A stretch of 64,000 bases of DNA from Salinigranum halophilum (lineage in GTDB: Archaea; Halobacteriota; Halobacteria; Halobacteriales; Haloferacaceae): NCBI RefSeq assembly GCF_007004735.1, contig NZ_SSNL01000008.1, positions 1-64,000 on the forward strand, in the 5' to 3' direction. The notes beneath the pieces were generated by a model. That model did no database searches and was not told the origin of the DNA. It saw only the letters and a program-made list of their open reading frames with translations. The first letter of the stretch is position 1. The number at the start of each line of letters is the position of its first letter. Below, one piece after another: positions 16,987 to 25,783 of the stretch. A program made the position numbers and the translations under genes.

Positions 16987-18051
16987 TCAGAGACTGTCGT
17001 AGACGCCGTAGTCGAACATGCTGTCGATGCTCAGCTCCGACTCCGTCTTGCCGAGGCGGGCGGCGTAGCGCGAGAAGATGCTCGCGCCGCCTTCGATCTC
17101 GTGGGGGTCCGTGATGAACGCCGACGCCCGCGACTCCATCGCCTGCCGCGCCGTCTCCACGGGCAGCGCCTCCTCGCCGATAACGGTCGAGGCGTGCTGG
17201 GCCGCCGTGTCAGGGTTCGACAGCGCGAAGTCGGTCGCGCGCTGGTGTTGGCGGACGAACGCCGTGGCGACCTCGGGGTGTTCCTCTCTGAGGCGGTCGT
17301 GCATCAGGGTCACCGCGGCCGGCTGTCCGGGCATGAAGTCGCCCGCCCAGGCGATAGGTGAGAAGGGCGCGTCGTTCGCCTCGACGACCGTCGGCACGGG
17401 CTCCATGATGGACGTCCCGTCGACCTTCTCCGAGAGGAGGGCCTGTCTGACCGGCCCGGCCCCGCCGAGGGCGGTGATTTCGACGTCCTCCTCGGGGTCG
17501 AGCCCGAGTTCTTCCTCGAGCCAGTACCGAAGCAGGATGTCGGGGACCGACCCCGGCGGGAACGTGCCGAACGTGAACGTGCGGCCCTTCTCCTCTTCGA
17601 AGACCGCGAAGGCGTCCGTGCCGTGTTCTTCCCACAGCCCCGCGAACTCGTCGGTCGCGAGAATCTGCATCGCGTCTCTGATGTTCGCGGCGGTGATCTT
17701 CGAGGGAATCCCCGTGTCCATCACGATCATCGCCGGGACGATGCCGAACATCATCACGTCGAAGTCGCCCTTCGCCGACGCCTGGACGATGGAGGGGCCG
17801 TCGGAGAACAGCTTCCCGGAGACGTCGACCGAGAGGTCGCCGAAGTAGCCTTCCTCCTCCATGACGAAGTACTGCATGTCGGGGTAGATGGGCATGTACG
17901 CGACCTGAATTTCCGAGAGACCACTGCCGCCAGCCCCACCCGTGACGGCCCCGGCACAGCCCGCGAGGGCTGCCGTGCCTGTCGCCCCTGCCGCGCCGAG
18001 GAACCGCCGTCTCGAAATCGCGGGTCCGTTCCCAGGCGTGTGTTCTGACAT
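16987..18051 (-). CDS. Tat-exported lipoprotein, substrate-binding subunit of the ABC importer
   Basis: The 354-residue NMT1/SsuA-like binding protein carries the twin-arginine signal SRRRFLGAAGATGTAALAGC, with a lipobox cysteine (LAGC) for anchoring outside the membrane. The mature part has VAYMPIYPDMQYFVMEEEGYF, typical of proteins that catch nitrate, sulfonates or thiamine precursors. The ATG at 18051 has a TATA-like TTATG about 26 bases upstream. It is first gene of the operon with the permease and ATPase. Confidence 0.88.
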   Translation of the reverse strand: MSEHTPGNGPAISRRRFLGAAGATGTAALAGCAGAVTGGAGGSGLSEIQVAYMPIYPDMQYFVMEEEGYFGDLSVDVSGKLFSDGPSIVQASAKGDFDVMMFGIVPAMIVMDTGIPSKITAANIRDAMQILATDEFAGLWEEHGTDAFAVFEEEKGRTFTFGTFPPGSVPDILLRYWLEEELGLDPEEDVEITALGGAGPVRQALLSEKVDGTSIMEPVPTVVEANDAPFSPIAWAGDFMPGQPAAVTLMHDRLREEHPEVATAFVRQHQRATDFALSNPDTAAQHASTVIGEEALPVETARQAMESRASAFITDPHEIEGGASIFSRYAARLGKTESELSIDSMFDYGVYDSL

Positions 18052-18366
18052 ACACCGTCGTACGGGACCGCCCCTTATGCCCCACTCGCAGGCGGTAAGA
18101 GTCATGCGGAGCCGTTTCGAAGGGTTACATACGGCTCTCGGCGATACCTACCGCTGGAGCGAAGTTGCAGCGCTATCTGCCGGGAATCACCGACGGCCGC
18201 ACCCGTCGTAGGAAACGGCAGATATTGCTGCTAATTGCCCGGGTTCGTCTCAGGACGCGGTGACGTCGACCGCCGTCGAGTATCGGTGTCTGGCGTCCCC
18301 ACCACACAGCCGGTGAGACGGAGACGGTTCGCAAAGAACTATCCGCTCTGCCGCACCGATGTGAGT
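18052..18366. promoter_or_regulatory. 315-base divergent promoter region, ABC operon / aminotransferase
   Basis: No convincing gene. On the minus strand a TATA-like GCATAAGG (18071-18078) sits about 26 bases before the lipoprotein ATG. On the plus strand ACTATCCG near 18338-18345 sits about 26 bases before the aminotransferase ATG. An AT-rich patch (GATATTGCTGCTAATT, about 18221-18236) lies between them and could hold an operator. I see no clear repeat. Confidence 0.45.
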
Positions 18367-19488
18367 ATGACCCACTTCTCAGACCGGGTGGAACGTATCT
18401 CCATCAGCGGCATCCGTGAGGTGTTCGAGGCGGCGGGCGAGGGTGCCATCAACCTCGGCCTCGGCCAGCCGGACTTCCCAGCGCCCGAGCACGCGCGACA
18501 GGCGGCCGCCGACGCCATCATGGCCGGCGAGGCCGACGCGTACACCGAGAACAAGGGGATGCTGTCGCTCCGCGAGGCCATCGCGGCGAAGCACGAACGC
18601 GACCAGGGTATCGACCGCTCGCCGGACGACATCGTCGTCACCGCCGGAGGGAGCGAGGCGCTCCACGTCGCGCTGGAGGCACACGTCAACGGCGGCGACG
18701 AGGTCGTCATCCCCGACCCCGGCTTCGTCTCGTACGACGCCCTGACGAAGCTGGCAGACGGCGAGCCGGTTCCCGTTCCCCTCCGCGACGACCTGACCAT
18801 CGACCCCGCACGGGTCGAGGACGCCATCACCGACGACACCGCCGCCTTCGTCGTCAACTCCCCCGGTAACCCGACAGGTGCCGTGTCGTCAGAGGAAGAC
18901 GTCCGCGAGTTCGCCCGCATCGCCGACGAACACGACGTCCTCTGTCTCTCCGACGAGGTGTACGAGTACACCGTCTTCGAGGGCGAACACCACTCCCCTG
19001 TCGAGTACGCCGAGTCGGACAACGTCGTCGTCGTCAACTCCGCCTCCAAGCTCTTCTCGATGACCGGCTGGCGCGTCGGCTGGGTCCACGCCTCGAGTGA
19101 GCGAATCGAGCGGATGGTCCGCGTCCACCAGTACGTCCAGGCCTGTGCCTCCGCGCCAGCGCAGTACGCCGCCGAGGCAGCCCTCACGGGCCCACAGGAA
19201 CTCGTCGACGAGATGACTGCCTCCTTCGAAGAGCGTCGTGACCTCCTCCTCGACGGCCTCGCCGACATCGGCCTCGAGTGTCCCACGCCGACGGGCGCGT
19301 TCTACGCGATGCCGAAAGTCCCCGAGGGGTTCGTCGACGCCTGCATCGAGCGCGGCGTCATCATCGTGCCCGGAGAAGCCTTCGGTTCACACGGGGCGGG
19401 CTACGCCCGCATCTCCTACGCCACGAACGTCGAGGAACTGACGGAGGCGCTCGACCGGATGGCCGCGGCGTACGACGCCGTACAGTAG
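18367..19488 (+). CDS. Class I/II PLP-dependent aminotransferase (AspC-like)
   Basis: The 373-residue fold-type I aminotransferase transfers amino groups between an amino acid and a 2-oxo acid. It has GLGQPDFPAP at the start, NSPGNPTGAV, CLSDEVYEY (Asp binding the pyridine nitrogen), NSASKLFSMTGWRVGW with the catalytic lysine in SASK, and the substrate-carboxylate arginine in GYARISYA near the end. The amino acid is unknown. ATG 18367 is chosen by the TATA spacing; the open frame starts 132 bases earlier. Confidence 0.92.
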   Translation: MTHFSDRVERISISGIREVFEAAGEGAINLGLGQPDFPAPEHARQAAADAIMAGEADAYTENKGMLSLREAIAAKHERDQGIDRSPDDIVVTAGGSEALHVALEAHVNGGDEVVIPDPGFVSYDALTKLADGEPVPVPLRDDLTIDPARVEDAITDDTAAFVVNSPGNPTGAVSSEEDVREFARIADEHDVLCLSDEVYEYTVFEGEHHSPVEYAESDNVVVVNSASKLFSMTGWRVGWVHASSERIERMVRVHQYVQACASAPAQYAAEAALTGPQELVDEMTASFEERRDLLLDGLADIGLECPTPTGAFYAMPKVPEGFVDACIERGVIIVPGEAFGSHGAGYARISYATNVEELTEALDRMAAAYDAVQ

Positions 19489-19620
19489 CCGGGTCACACG
19501 CTTCGGCGGCGTCCCCCTGCTCGCGAGGGAGTAATCAAAAGCAGTTTCTTCCGTGCCGTCCCTGAAACCCCTGTCCGTTGCTCGTGAGAGTTTTACTGTT
19601 CGGGATGAATCATCCGATGG

Positions 19621-20724
19621 ATGAGTATCAGCGTCTCGTTCCGGGGAGCCCACGACCTCGACATCTCCTGGAGCGAGGCGACGGGGGCGATAGGGGATTC
19701 GGTTACGGTGCTGCCCATCGTCGTCGCCCTCTCGGTACTCACCGACCTCTCGCTGTCGATGCTCCTCGTCTGGTTCGGCGTCTTCCAGATCGTCTGGGGG
19801 CTCTACTACGCGGTTCCCATCTCCGTCGAGCCGATGAAGGCGGTCGCCGCGCTCGTCATCGCGGGGTCGATTACGACCGGTGAACTCCTCGTCGCTGGCC
19901 TGTTGCTCAGCGCGGTGCTCGTCCTCATCGGCCTCACCGGCTCGCTCGGGCGGTTCGGCAGCATCATCGGCTCGCCGGTCGTCCGCGGGATCCAGTTCGG
20001 GGTCGCGCTCGTCCTGTTACGGACCGGCGTCGACCTGAGCGGCACAAACCTCACGCTGGCGGCGGTCGCGGGCGTGCTCGCGTTGGCCCTCGTCGTCCGC
20101 GGGTACTGGCAGGTGAGCGCGTTCGCCGTGTTGCTCGCCGGCGGGGTGGTCGCGGCGGGGTCGGTCGGCCTGCCGTCGCCGAGCCTCCCGTCGGCGAACG
20201 GGACGGTGCTGTTCGGCCTCGACGACCTCACCGTCCCGGCGCTCGAAGCGACGCTCGCCCAGTTGGCGATGACGCTCGGCAACGCCGCGCTGGCGACGGC
20301 CGTGCTCCTCGGGGACTACTTCGACCGAGACGTCTCGCCCGACGAACTCGCGACGAGCATGGGCGTCATGAACCTCGTCGCCATCCCGTTCGGAGCGATG
20401 CCGATGTGTCACGGCAGCGGCGGCGTCGCCGGCAAGTACGCCTTCGGGGCCCGGACGGCCGGGGCGAACGTCCTCCTCGGCCTCGGCTACCTCGTGGTGG
20501 CCGTCGTCGCGGTCGAACTCGTGGCGGCGTATCCGGTCTCGATGCTGGGTGCCATCCTGGTCCTGATCGCCCTCCAACTCGGTCGGACGAGCCTCGAGAA
20601 GGCGAGCGAGTACCCGCTGGTGGTCGGAATCGGTCTCTGCGGACTCCTGGTCGACCTCGGCGTGGCGTTCGTCGCCGGCATCGTCGCCTTCCACCTGCTC
20701 GAACGCCGGAACCGGGACGCGTGA
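19621..20724 (+). CDS. Putative sulfate/molybdate transporter (MOT1-like)
   Basis: The 367-residue polytopic membrane protein (about ten hydrophobic segments) resembles the MFS_MOT1/SulP-related transporters. It has FRGAHDLDISWSEATGAIGDS, PISVEPMKAVAALVIAG and GAMPMCHGSGGVAGKYAFGAR, the last two being hallmark motifs of the molybdate transporter branch. It likely brings an oxyanion (molybdate or sulfate) into the cell. A GTTTTACTG TATA-like stretch is about 28 bases before the ATG. Two other ATGs just upstream are out of frame. Confidence 0.82.
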   Translation: MSISVSFRGAHDLDISWSEATGAIGDSVTVLPIVVALSVLTDLSLSMLLVWFGVFQIVWGLYYAVPISVEPMKAVAALVIAGSITTGELLVAGLLLSAVLVLIGLTGSLGRFGSIIGSPVVRGIQFGVALVLLRTGVDLSGTNLTLAAVAGVLALALVVRGYWQVSAFAVLLAGGVVAAGSVGLPSPSLPSANGTVLFGLDDLTVPALEATLAQLAMTLGNAALATAVLLGDYFDRDVSPDELATSMGVMNLVAIPFGAMPMCHGSGGVAGKYAFGARTAGANVLLGLGYLVVAVVAVELVAAYPVSMLGAILVLIALQLGRTSLEKASEYPLVVGIGLCGLLVDLGVAFVAGIVAFHLLERRNRDA

Positions 20725-20786
20725 GACGTCGGTGGGTCGAGACAGCGTGCGGCGTCCGGCGTGTGGCGTGTGCCGCGTGGTGTGCG

Positions 20787-21962
20787 CTACGACGCCGTGC
20801 TCACGATTTTGATGACGTCGCCTTCTTCCAACTCGTACGACTCGCTGATGCGGCGGTTCGACCGCGCGTCGACGGCGTGGAGGTAGCCGTCGCCGATGTC
20901 GGAGTGGACGGCGTACGCGAGGTCCTTCGGCGTCGACCCCCGCGGGAGCAAGAAGGCGTCGGGCAGCGTCTCGCCCGTCCCGTCGGTCCACTTCGACTCG
21001 TTCTGCACCGGATACACCGTGATATGGTCGAGCAGGTCGTAGACGGCGGTGTCGATGGACCGCTGGACGCCCGTCCCACCGTGTTCACTCATGACCTCGC
21101 GGATCTGCTCTAACCCCGTCCGCTGGCCGTCGGTGAGGTCGCCGACGATCTGGAAGTCCTCGTCGCCGGGGTCGTAGTCGACGACGCCCGCCTCCGCACC
21201 CTTCCGGAGCGCGAGTTCGCCGTCGGCGGTCGCCGCCACCGAGAGGGTGTCGGTCTCGGAGATGCGCTGGAGGTTCTCGGCGGGTGCGATATCGGCTTTG
21301 TTCGCCACGAGGACGAGCGGTTTGGTGCGCTCGCGAATCTCGCGGGCGAGCGCCTCTCGGTTCTCGTCGGTCCACTGGATGGGGTCCGTCGGGTAGTCGA
21401 GCGTCCGGAGGGCGGCGGCGACGTCGTACTCGGACGCACCGAACCCGGTGAGCAGGTCGGCGAGCGCGTCGTCGATGTCGAAGTCGGGCGAGCGGGACTT
21501 CCGCTCGACCGACTCCCAGTTGCGGTCGATGATGCCGGTGAGCCACTGGTCCATCTCCTCTTTGATGAAGTCGATCTCCGCGAGGGGGTCGTACGTCCCG
21601 ACCTCGACGGGGTCGCCCTCCTCGTTCGTGCCGCCGGAGGCGTCGACGACGTTGAGGATGGCGTCGGCGTTGGTGAGTTCGTCGAGGAACTGGTTTCCCA
21701 ACCCTCGTCCCTCGTGCGCGCCGGGAACGAGTCCCGCGACGTCGACGAGTTCGACGGCGACGTACCGCTTGCCGTCCTCGCAGTTGCCACAGCGCTCCTC
21801 GCGGTCGAGACAGGGACAGCGCGTGCGGGCGTAAGTGATTCCCCGGTTGGCGTCGATGGTCGTGAAGGGGTAGTTGGCGACGGCGACGTCGGCCATCGTG
21901 GCCGCCTTGTAGAACGTGGACTTGCCCGCGTTGGGCTTGCCCGCGAGTGCGAGAGAGAGCAT
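20787..21962 (-). CDS. YchF/Obg-like translation-associated NTPase
   Basis: This 391-residue member of the Obg superfamily (archaeal YchF/NTPBP branch) is probably ribosome-associated. It has G1 AGKPNAGKST at the N-terminus, G3 DVAGLVPGAHEGRGLG, G4 VANKAD, and a C-terminal TGS domain (VYPVQNESKW...LPRGSTPKDLAYAVHSDIG). A Cys cluster sits after G2 (CPCLDREERCGNCEDG) and could bind zinc. The ATG at 21962 was chosen because MLSLALAGKPN is the family N-terminus; the frame is open 216 bases further. Confidence 0.92.
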   Translation of the reverse strand: MLSLALAGKPNAGKSTFYKAATMADVAVANYPFTTIDANRGITYARTRCPCLDREERCGNCEDGKRYVAVELVDVAGLVPGAHEGRGLGNQFLDELTNADAILNVVDASGGTNEEGDPVEVGTYDPLAEIDFIKEEMDQWLTGIIDRNWESVERKSRSPDFDIDDALADLLTGFGASEYDVAAALRTLDYPTDPIQWTDENREALAREIRERTKPLVLVANKADIAPAENLQRISETDTLSVAATADGELALRKGAEAGVVDYDPGDEDFQIVGDLTDGQRTGLEQIREVMSEHGGTGVQRSIDTAVYDLLDHITVYPVQNESKWTDGTGETLPDAFLLPRGSTPKDLAYAVHSDIGDGYLHAVDARSNRRISESYELEEGDVIKIVSTAS

Positions 21963-22011
21963 ATCTCCCCTCTCGCACGTGCGGGAAGAGTGCCTTTCGG
22001 TGGCGGTGTCG

Positions 22012-22989
22012 TTATCCGTCGCGCTCGTCGTCGTCGGGCGGTGCCTCCTCGACGACGCGCTCTGTGCCACCGCCGAACGGTCCCCACCCCCGTCGCCACG
22101 CGAGGGCACCGCCGAGGAGTCCGACGGGCGTCGCGAGCACGATGAGGTACGGGAGCACGTAGCCGAGGATGACGACACCGGCGCGCAGGGCGACGACGAC
22201 GCCGTTTACGGACTCGAGGAAGGCTCCGACGAAGCCGATGTCGTACCACTTCTCGTCGACGCCCAGGCGGTCGGGGCGCTCCTCTCTGATGTCGACGGTG
22301 ATCGTCGAGTACGCCACCTGCCGCTCGAGCGCCTGCTTGCGCGCCTCCAGCCGCTCGATTTCGGTCTGGACCTCCGAGAGTCGGCGTTCGACCTGCAGGA
22401 CGGCTTCCGTGTCGTTCGCCTGCTCGTACAGCGTCCGGAGGCGGTCGCGCTGGGCGCGGAGGTTGTTCAGCCGCGCCTCGATGTCGACCAGTTGCTCCGT
22501 GACGTCCTCGGTCGACGTCGAGGACTCGATGACCTCGCCCTCGGCCTGGACGTCACTGAACGTCTCCGCGAAGCGCTCGCTCGGAACCCGGAGGACGACG
22601 GTCCCGGTCAGATACGTCCGGTCGCCGACGCGCTGTTGTCGCTGGCGGGTGTCGGAGACGAACCCGCCGCGCGACTCGACCAGCTCGGTGAGGTTCGCTT
22701 CGGTGCGCTCGAAGTCCGTGACTTCCAGCGTCACGCGTCCGGTCCGGATGAGCGCGCGCGAGTCGATGGACTGCATCGACGAGGCCTCGCCGGACGACCC
22801 GCCCGACTGTGCGGCCATCGGGGTCCCTTCCGGCTGTGCCGTCGCTCCACGCTCGTACGCCGCATCACTGCTGACCGCCCCGCTGTCCCCGCCGCTTCTG
22901 CCGCCCTGTGCCGCCCCGCCACAGCCGGCGAGGACGGCCATGAGCGCGACCAGGACCGTCGCGACCGTTCGTGTTCGGCGTCGGTTCAT
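22012..22989 (-). CDS. Lipoprotein with DUF4349 domain and C-terminal membrane segment
   Basis: The 325-residue product has an N-terminal signal with lipobox (VLVALMAVLAGCGG), then a low-complexity Gly/Ser linker. A DUF4349-type domain follows (RTGRVTLEVTDFERTEANLTELVE) with a long coiled coil (NLRAQRDRLRTLYEQANDTEA). Near the C-terminus are hydrophobic segments (VVVALRAGVVILGYVLPYLI, TPVGLLGGALAW) and an acidic tail. It is anchored outside or across the membrane and its function is unknown. A T-tract around 23013-23018 may be its promoter or the terminator of the kinase gene. Confidence 0.85.
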   Translation of the reverse strand: MNRRRTRTVATVLVALMAVLAGCGGAAQGGRSGGDSGAVSSDAAYERGATAQPEGTPMAAQSGGSSGEASSMQSIDSRALIRTGRVTLEVTDFERTEANLTELVESRGGFVSDTRQRQQRVGDRTYLTGTVVLRVPSERFAETFSDVQAEGEVIESSTSTEDVTEQLVDIEARLNNLRAQRDRLRTLYEQANDTEAVLQVERRLSEVQTEIERLEARKQALERQVAYSTITVDIREERPDRLGVDEKWYDIGFVGAFLESVNGVVVALRAGVVILGYVLPYLIVLATPVGLLGGALAWRRGWGPFGGGTERVVEEAPPDDDERDG

Positions 22990-23070
22990 ACCCGAAGCGA
23001 CAACGGGGAGTCAAAAAACCCTTAGCTAGGGACAAAGGGGGGTTTCACTCATCGGTTCGCCCACTCGCGG

Positions 23071-24573
23071 TCAGTCGTCGGCTTCGGCGGGCGCGTGCTC
23101 GAGACCACGAATCTCGAACCGCGCACCACCGGACGCGCTCTCGGCGACGGCAGGCCTCCAGCCGTGCGCTTCGGCCACGCTTTCGACGATGTTGAGTCCG
23201 AGGCCGAGCCCCCCATCGCCCGTCGTGTACCCCCAGTCGAAGGCGCGCTCGCGCGCGGCGGGGTCGAGGCCCGGGCCGTCGTCGGCGACGGCGAAGCCCC
23301 GGTCGTCGTCCTCGAACCACTCGACGCGGACGGACACGCCCCCCTCGCTCGTGGACCCGGGTTCGACAGCGCCGGCAGCCGCTGGCGGACTGCTCGCCGA
23401 GCCGTGCTCGACCGCGTTCGCGAGGAGGTTCTCGAGCAGTCGCGCCAGCGCGCTCCGGTCCGCACGGACGAACACCTCGTCGTGCGGCCCCGTATCGATA
23501 CGGAGCGACGAACGGGGCGCGTCGATGCCCTCCCACACGCGACGTGCGGTGTCGGCGAGCGGCACGTTCTCGGGGTCGTCGACCAGTTCCGGCTGTCGGG
23601 CCAGCGTGAGGACGTTGTCGACGATCTCGTTCATCCGGCGACACGCCCGGCTGATACGGTCGGCGTTCTCCTCGACGACTTCGACGTCGCCGTCTCGAGC
23701 CGCCTCCCGGAGCAACACGAGCGACCCCTCGACGATGTTCAGCGGGTTCCGCAGGTCGTGGCTCACGAGGCTGGCGAAGCGGTCGAGGCGCTCGTTTTGC
23801 CGTTCGAGGCGCGCCTGTCGCTCGCGCGCTTCGGTGACGTCCTGGGTGAGTGCCATCCCGGCGACAATCGTGTCGCTCCGGTCGCGGACGGGGACCGTGT
23901 ACCCACGGAAGGTGTGGCCCTCGTAGGTGAACTCGAACGCGGAGTGCTCGCCGTCCAGTGCGGCGCGGTAGAGCGGGCCGTACCGGTCGACGTACGTGTC
24001 CGAGTGCGCGGCTTCGAACCGCGCCCCCTCAAGTCGGTCGCGGTCGAGTGGGAGGTCGTCGAACACCGTCCCGCCGACGACGAGGTACCGAAGCTCCCGG
24101 TCGTACAGTGCGACGGCCCCGTTCGGTAGGTTCTCCGCGAGCGTCCGGTAGCGGCGATCGACGCCGGAGTCGTGCGTTCGGTCGGGTCGGTCACGGTCGA
24201 GGGCGGCCTCGACGACGTCTCCGAGAGAGTCGCCCGCGGGACAGTAGCGAGTGACACCCGCGGCGACCGCCCGACTCGCCAGCCGTTCGCTCCCCGCGTC
24301 GCCGGGGGCGAGCACCGTCGCGACTCCGGGCGCGCGCTCGTCGACCCACTGGAGGAAGGCGAGGGCGTCGTCGGGGGCTGCTGCGTCCGCCGGTACGGCG
24401 CTCACGACGCAGTCTGGGGTCCACTGACTGGAATCGGCGGCGGCGAGGAGAGCGCGAGCGTCGGCGGCCGTCTCGACGTGCCTGACGTCGAACGCCGCCA
24501 GGCTGTCGTCGGCGACATCGGTGGGAGTCCCGACACACAGGACACGCGTGTGCGATTTCCCCCGTTCGTTCAT
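23071..24573 (-). CDS. PAS-domain sensor histidine kinase
   Basis: The 500-residue cytosolic kinase has three parts. Residues 1-150 look like a receiver-like domain (VLCVGTPTDVADDSLAAFDVRHVETA). A PAS domain follows (RTLAENLPNGAVALYDRELRYLVVG), then HisKA with FASLVSHDLRNPLNIVEGS, where the His is the phosphorylation site. The ATPase domain has the N box LLENLLANAVEHG, G1 DDGPGLD and G2 GDGGLGLGLNIVES. No membrane segment is seen. There is no response regulator next door, which is common for haloarchaeal orphan kinases. The signal is unknown. Confidence 0.9.
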   Translation of the reverse strand: MNERGKSHTRVLCVGTPTDVADDSLAAFDVRHVETAADARALLAAADSSQWTPDCVVSAVPADAAAPDDALAFLQWVDERAPGVATVLAPGDAGSERLASRAVAAGVTRYCPAGDSLGDVVEAALDRDRPDRTHDSGVDRRYRTLAENLPNGAVALYDRELRYLVVGGTVFDDLPLDRDRLEGARFEAAHSDTYVDRYGPLYRAALDGEHSAFEFTYEGHTFRGYTVPVRDRSDTIVAGMALTQDVTEARERQARLERQNERLDRFASLVSHDLRNPLNIVEGSLVLLREAARDGDVEVVEENADRISRACRRMNEIVDNVLTLARQPELVDDPENVPLADTARRVWEGIDAPRSSLRIDTGPHDEVFVRADRSALARLLENLLANAVEHGSASSPPAAAGAVEPGSTSEGGVSVRVEWFEDDDRGFAVADDGPGLDPAARERAFDWGYTTGDGGLGLGLNIVESVAEAHGWRPAVAESASGGARFEIRGLEHAPAEADD

Positions 24574-24652
24574 ACAGCAACGAGAGACAGTAGTGGTATA
24601 AAGATTGTCTGACACGTGTCGTGGACGAACGCGGTTCGAAGCCGGCGGACCC

Positions 24653-25510
24653 TCACTCCGCGTCGCGGGACGTGTCGTCGCGGCGGATACGCATCTCACC
24701 GCGGGCGCGCACGGTCCCGTCGACGGTCGCCCGTTCGTGGAGGTCGAGGTCACCGCAGGAGACGTCGCCGAGCACGCGCGCCCCCTCCTCGACGGTCACG
24801 TGGCCGCCGCGGGTCGTGACGTCGCCGTGGATTCTGGTCTCGGAGCCGACGGTGATGTCGCCTTTGGCGCGGAGGCTGCCGAAGACGTTGTTCTCCGCCC
24901 CCAGTTCGATGCGCTCGGCGCGGATGTTCCCGTGCAGGCGGCAGTCCGAGCCGACCTGCGCCGGGGTCGAGACGCGCCAGGCGTCGTCGGAGACGTCGGC
25001 ACCGCGGGGGATGACGAGCGGCGTCTGGCCGCCGTCCGACGAGAGCGCCTGCGCCATCTCGTCGGCGGCGTCCTTCTCGCCGATTCTGAGCAACTGCGAG
25101 AGCACGACGAAGTAAAAGACGAGTGTCGGCATCGGGTTGCGGATGACGATCCAGCCGCTCGCCTCGAACCCCTCGTCGATGTCGACGTCGTCGCCGATGT
25201 CGAGGTCGCCCGAGACCATCAACCGACCCTCGATGTGGACGCGCTCGCCGAGGTAGGCGTCCTCGCCGACGAGGACGTTCCCGGCGACCTGACACCAGAC
25301 GTCGAGTCGGCAGTCGCCGTCGGCCTCGATGTCGCCGCCGAACCGGACGCGTTCTCCCGCCATCACGTTCCGGCCGCGAACGCCGAACTCCACGGAACTC
25401 TGGCCGCCGACGAGCACGTCACGGTCGGTGACGAGGTCGTGCTCCTCGACGGTCGTCCCGTCGGGAATCTCCAGGGTGTCGAGCGGGTCCGTTCCGAGTG
25501 ACACGGGCAC
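24653..25510 (-). CDS. Bactofilin/halofilin-like beta-helix protein with a hydrophobic insert
   Basis: This 285-residue polymer-forming cytoskeletal (bactofilin-type) protein has two blocks of short repeats with regular Gly/Asp turns (VFGSLRAKGDITVGSETRIHG is typical), which fold as a right-handed beta-helix. Between the blocks, near residues 127-155, is MPTLVFYFVVLSQLLRIGEK, a hydrophobic stretch long enough to touch or cross the membrane. Bactofilins and halofilins help set cell shape. The start is a GTG at 25510, supported by a TATA element at 25534-25543; the ATG at 25520 is out of frame. Confidence 0.75.
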   Translation of the reverse strand: MPVSLGTDPLDTLEIPDGTTVEEHDLVTDRDVLVGGQSSVEFGVRGRNVMAGERVRFGGDIEADGDCRLDVWCQVAGNVLVGEDAYLGERVHIEGRLMVSGDLDIGDDVDIDEGFEASGWIVIRNPMPTLVFYFVVLSQLLRIGEKDAADEMAQALSSDGGQTPLVIPRGADVSDDAWRVSTPAQVGSDCRLHGNIRAERIELGAENNVFGSLRAKGDITVGSETRIHGDVTTRGGHVTVEEGARVLGDVSCGDLDLHERATVDGTVRARGEMRIRRDDTSRDAE

Positions 25511-25533
25511 AGACGTTCATGGTACGTCGCTGG

Positions 25534-25543
25534 TAATATACTC
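25534..25543 (-). promoter_or_regulatory. TATA element of the bactofilin-like gene
   Basis: AGTATATTAC on the minus strand, centred about 28 bases before the GTG at 25510, predicts leaderless transcription and decides that start. Confidence 0.55.
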
Positions 25544-25783
25544 TCGTGCGACGCGCGTCTGACGGAGTCGCTGGGGACCCCGGAGTCGGACGTTGTGAGC
25601 GGTGTGTTCGGCTTCGCCCGTGGCCGTTCGCGGCCGTATCGGTTGCTGTGACTCGGGCCGGCGGCGACGGGACCGGGGAGACACCGGCGACGCACGGCTC
25701 ACACGGGGCGTCCGGACGGAGACCGAGCCGCGAGCCATCACGCCCCTCGGACGAGTTATCCCTCACACCGGCTTCGAGAGCGT

